In this document: positions 62,094 through 64,000 of the stretch, piece by piece | Layout: each line of letters starts with the position of its first letter | Numbering within the stretch: the first letter of the stretch is position 1 | Source of the DNA: Gammaproteobacteria bacterium | Lineage (GTDB): Bacteria; Pseudomonadota; Gammaproteobacteria; Pseudomonadales; Pseudohongiellaceae | NCBI GenBank assembly: GCA_018401885.1 | Contig: JAGYKB010000002.1 | Location: 124,001 to 188,000, forward strand | DNA length: 64,000 nucleotides | Direction: 5' to 3' | The notes under the pieces: model-generated | Told to the model about the DNA's origin: nothing | What the model saw: the letters and a program-made list of their open reading frames with translations, nothing else | Databases searched by the model: none | Position numbers and translations under genes: made by a program

Positions 62094-62832
62094 TTTGACG
62101 CAGCCAAACAAAGAAATCGGCGAGCCAACAGCGCGCGACATAGACGGTCCAGCTAAAGAGAGGCGCGATGCGTCCCGAGGCTCCGTGGGCAATGAGGCAT
62201 CGTCCGCAACGGGGTTGGTGAGTGAGGGCGCCGATGCAAGGTATAGCACCGAATCAAAGGACGGCGATGGCCTCGATCATATCGCTGCGATAAATAGGGT
62301 GTTCTCGCAGCTGCAGTTTGCCTACCATAATCAATACTATCGCGCGTTTCCCGATGTCGACAGCGAGACGATCGCCAAAAAGTACTGGCTTAGCTGCCTT
62401 GAAGACTATGCGCCGCAACAGATTGTCGCGGCGGTAAAAACGATTGTCCGCAGTCAAACGTTTTTACCCAGTCTCGCCGAGCTGATAAAAGCCTGCGAAC
62501 GCGGCGGCGACCTGTTCGGCTTACCAAGTGCACGCGACGCGTATTACGAAGCTTGTTCTGCACCTTCGCCGAAGAAGGATTTTGCTTGGAGTCATCCTGC
62601 GGTTTATTACGCGGGCCGCGCTGCTGGATGGTATATGCTCGCAAATGAAGGACAACGCCGTGCGCAACCTATTTTTGAGCATCACTATCAAGTATTTTGT
62701 CAGCGAGTGATGCGCGGCGAGAACCTCGAAGACCTCTCGCCGACGCCGCTGCCGAGCCGTGTTAATAAGCGTCTCGATCCGGCCGAAGCCAAGGCGCGAT
62801 TCGCAAAGCTACGAGCCGAACTCGAACTCTGA
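62005..62832 (+). CDS. Lambda-P-like replication protein
   Basis: A 275-aa protein with a disordered N-terminal part (about 1-95) and a C-terminal domain matching phage replication protein P: INRVFSQLQFAYHNQYYRAFPD, SCLEDYAPQQIVAAVKTI and FLPSLAELIKACE. In phage lambda, P binds DnaB helicase and loads it at the origin. The start has a strong AGGAGG five bases upstream, inside the upstream gene. There are no phage structural genes around, so this looks like a resident chromosomal gene. It is followed by the convergent ettA. Confidence 0.8.
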   Translation: MQKIDAMVARARAALQNDSDNSTTAVGQADLTQPNKEIGEPTARDIDGPAKERRDASRGSVGNEASSATGLVSEGADARYSTESKDGDGLDHIAAINRVFSQLQFAYHNQYYRAFPDVDSETIAKKYWLSCLEDYAPQQIVAAVKTIVRSQTFLPSLAELIKACERGGDLFGLPSARDAYYEACSAPSPKKDFAWSHPAVYYAGRAAGWYMLANEGQRRAQPIFEHHYQVFCQRVMRGENLEDLSPTPLPSRVNKRLDPAEAKARFAKLRAELEL

Positions 62833-62889
62833 CATTTTTCTCGATTTTTAACGCTTACTGCGTCGAATTTTTCTGCTAAGACCCTTACC

Positions 62890-64000
62890 TTAGCCGCCCA
62901 GCTTTTTGTATTTTACTCGGGTAGGCTCTGCGTTATCGCCGAGACGCTTTTTGCGATCTGCCTCATAATCACTGTAATTCCCTTCGTGCCAAATCACCTG
63001 GCTGTTACCTTCGAATGCGAGAATGTGAGTGCAGATACGATCGAGGAACCAGCGGTCGTGCGAGACCACGATAGCGCAGCCAGGGAAGGTCAATAGCCCT
63101 TCTTCGAGTGCACGTAGAGTCTCGACATCAAGATCGTTGGTTGGTTCGTCGAGTAGCAACACGTTGCCGCCGCGCTTAAGTAGCTTGGCCATATGCAAGC
63201 GATTGCGTTCACCGCCCGACAGGTCTTTCACAAATTTTTGCTGATCGCCGCCGCGGAAATTAAAGCGACTCGCATACGATCGCGACGACACTTCATAGCG
63301 GCCGATGACGAGTTGCTCGTGGCCGTCGGAGATTTCCTGCCACACAGTGTTGTCGCCGTTGAGCGCATCGCGGCTCTGATCGACATAGGAAAGCTGAACA
63401 GTCTCACCAAGCTCGATGCTGCCACTGTCGGGCTTCTCATCTCCGACGAGCATACGTAAGAAAGTGGTTTTTCCCGCGCCATTGCCGCCAATAATGCCAA
63501 CGATACTTCCTTTAGGGACGCTGAAGCTTAGATTTTCGATCAGGGTCTTATCGCCGAACCCCTTGCAAAGGTTGTTTACTTCTAGAACCTTATCCCCGAG
63601 TCGAGCGCCAGGCGGGATGTACAATTCTTGCGTTTCGTTACGGGTTTGAAATTCTTGCGAATTCAGTTCTTCGAAGCGAGCGATGCGCGCTTTGCTTTTA
63701 CTTTGTCGGCCCTTCGGATTCGCGCGCACCCACTCGAGTTCGGCCTTGATGGTTTTCTCATGAGCAGCCTGCTGCTTCGCCTCGGTCTGAAGTCGCGCCT
63801 CTTTGGCTTCGAGCCAATTGGTGTAGTTGCCCTCGTAAGGGATACCATGACCGCGGTCGAGCTCGAGAATCCAGCCTGCCGCGTTATCGAGGAAATAGCG
63901 GTCGTGAGTGATCGCGACCACGGTGCCAGGATAATCTTGAAGAAAGCGTTCCATCCACGCCACGCTTTCGGCATCCAAATGGTTGGTTGGCTCATCGAGC
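62890..64000 (-). CDS. ettA: Energy-dependent translational throttle EttA, 3' part
   Basis: An ABC-F ATPase that binds the ribosomal E site and gates the first peptide bond according to ATP/ADP ratio. The visible 370 residues run from the end of the first ATPase ([19 protein letters not shown]), through the linker ([20 protein letters not shown]), to the second ATPase with [19 protein letters not shown] and [11 protein letters not shown], and end in YKKLGG. The gene continues past the window edge; its start is not visible. Confidence 0.95.
   Translation of the reverse strand, partial: LDEPTNHLDAESVAWMERFLQDYPGTVVAITHDRYFLDNAAGWILELDRGHGIPYEGNYTNWLEAKEARLQTEAKQQAAHEKTIKAELEWVRANPKGRQSKSKARIARFEELNSQEFQTRNETQELYIPPGARLGDKVLEVNNLCKGFGDKTLIENLSFSVPKGSIVGIIGGNGAGKTTFLRMLVGDEKPDSGSIELGETVQLSYVDQSRDALNGDNTVWQEISDGHEQLVIGRYEVSSRSYASRFNFRGGDQQKFVKDLSGGERNRLHMAKLLKRGGNVLLLDEPTNDLDVETLRALEEGLLTFPGCAIVVSHDRWFLDRICTHILAFEGNSQVIWHEGNYSDYEADRKKRLGDNAEPTRVKYKKLGG

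Noticed and set aside
60828..62832. Prophage fragment around the replication genes
   Set aside because: No integrase, repressor, terminase or structural gene is present; both flanks are chromosomal genes (glycerate-kinase-like and ettA).

Overview
The window is a chromosomal segment from a Gammaproteobacterium, with gene order and protein families that fit a marine, hydrocarbon-exposed lineage. Two classic gammaproteobacterial blocks anchor it: tsaE-amiB-mutL-miaA-hfq-hflX-hflK-hflC-hisZ-purA (about 4.3-16.4 kb) and tRNA-Leu / rnr-rlmB-rpsF-rpsR-(DUF2232)-rplI-dnaB-alr-radA (36.7-47.1 kb). In Escherichia coli these two blocks lie almost side by side; here about 20 kb separates them. I cannot name the genus from sequence alone.

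Layout. 0.2-3.4 kb: a SixA-like phosphatase, a ChaN-like lipoprotein and a DUF4159 protein, convergent with a secreted SIMPL-domain protein. 3.6-4.2 kb: a MarR regulator. 4.3-16.4 kb: the housekeeping block, with a terminator after hflC. 16.4-18.5 kb: a ROK sugar kinase and a REP-associated (Y1/IS200-like) transposase, followed by an AT-rich spacer with two copies of a 20-bp repeat. 19-24.8 kb: a small protein and a CopC-like lipoprotein; a Yip1-like membrane protein and ccoNOQP (cbb3 oxidase) behind an FNR/Anr-type promoter; and a FAD oxidoreductase. 24.9-33.6 kb: an M1 aminopeptidase lipoprotein, a TonB-dependent receptor and, divergent from it, a CYP153-type P450, a [2Fe-2S] ferredoxin and a TetR regulator, which together look like an alkane or fatty-chain oxidation locus. 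33.7-36.6 kb: a zinc ribbon protein, a lipocalin, an exported methyltransferase and a low-GC exported protein. 36.7-47.1 kb: tRNA-Leu(CAG) and the second housekeeping block. 47.1-54.3 kb: an M20 peptidase, an ABC-2 exporter, a TcyP-like symporter, an exported RidA protein, an unknown exported protein and a stand-alone RlmK-type methyltransferase. 54.4-57.3 kb: an AT-rich accessory patch with a damaged small gene, a two-TM protein, a membrane-anchored ankyrin protein and a tiny hydrophobic ORF. 57.4-64 kb: an esterase, a ZntR-like regulator with its metal exporter, a glycerate-kinase-like enzyme, a DnaT-like protein with three tandem domains overlapping a lambda-P-like helicase-loader gene, and the 3' part of ettA running off the window.

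How genes work together. The first block covers tRNA modification (TsaE, MiaA), wall splitting, mismatch repair, RNA chaperoning and membrane protease control. The second covers RNA decay, rRNA methylation, ribosomal proteins and replication. ccoNOQP gives a high-affinity terminal oxidase whose promoter carries an oxygen-sensor box. The P450, ferredoxin, receptor and regulator form a probable uptake-plus-hydroxylation unit lacking a local ferredoxin reductase. The most unusual items are the triple DnaT-domain protein paired with a lambda-P-like protein, the ankyrin/hydrophobic cassette, the exported methyltransferase and RidA homologs, and the RAYT with its repeats.
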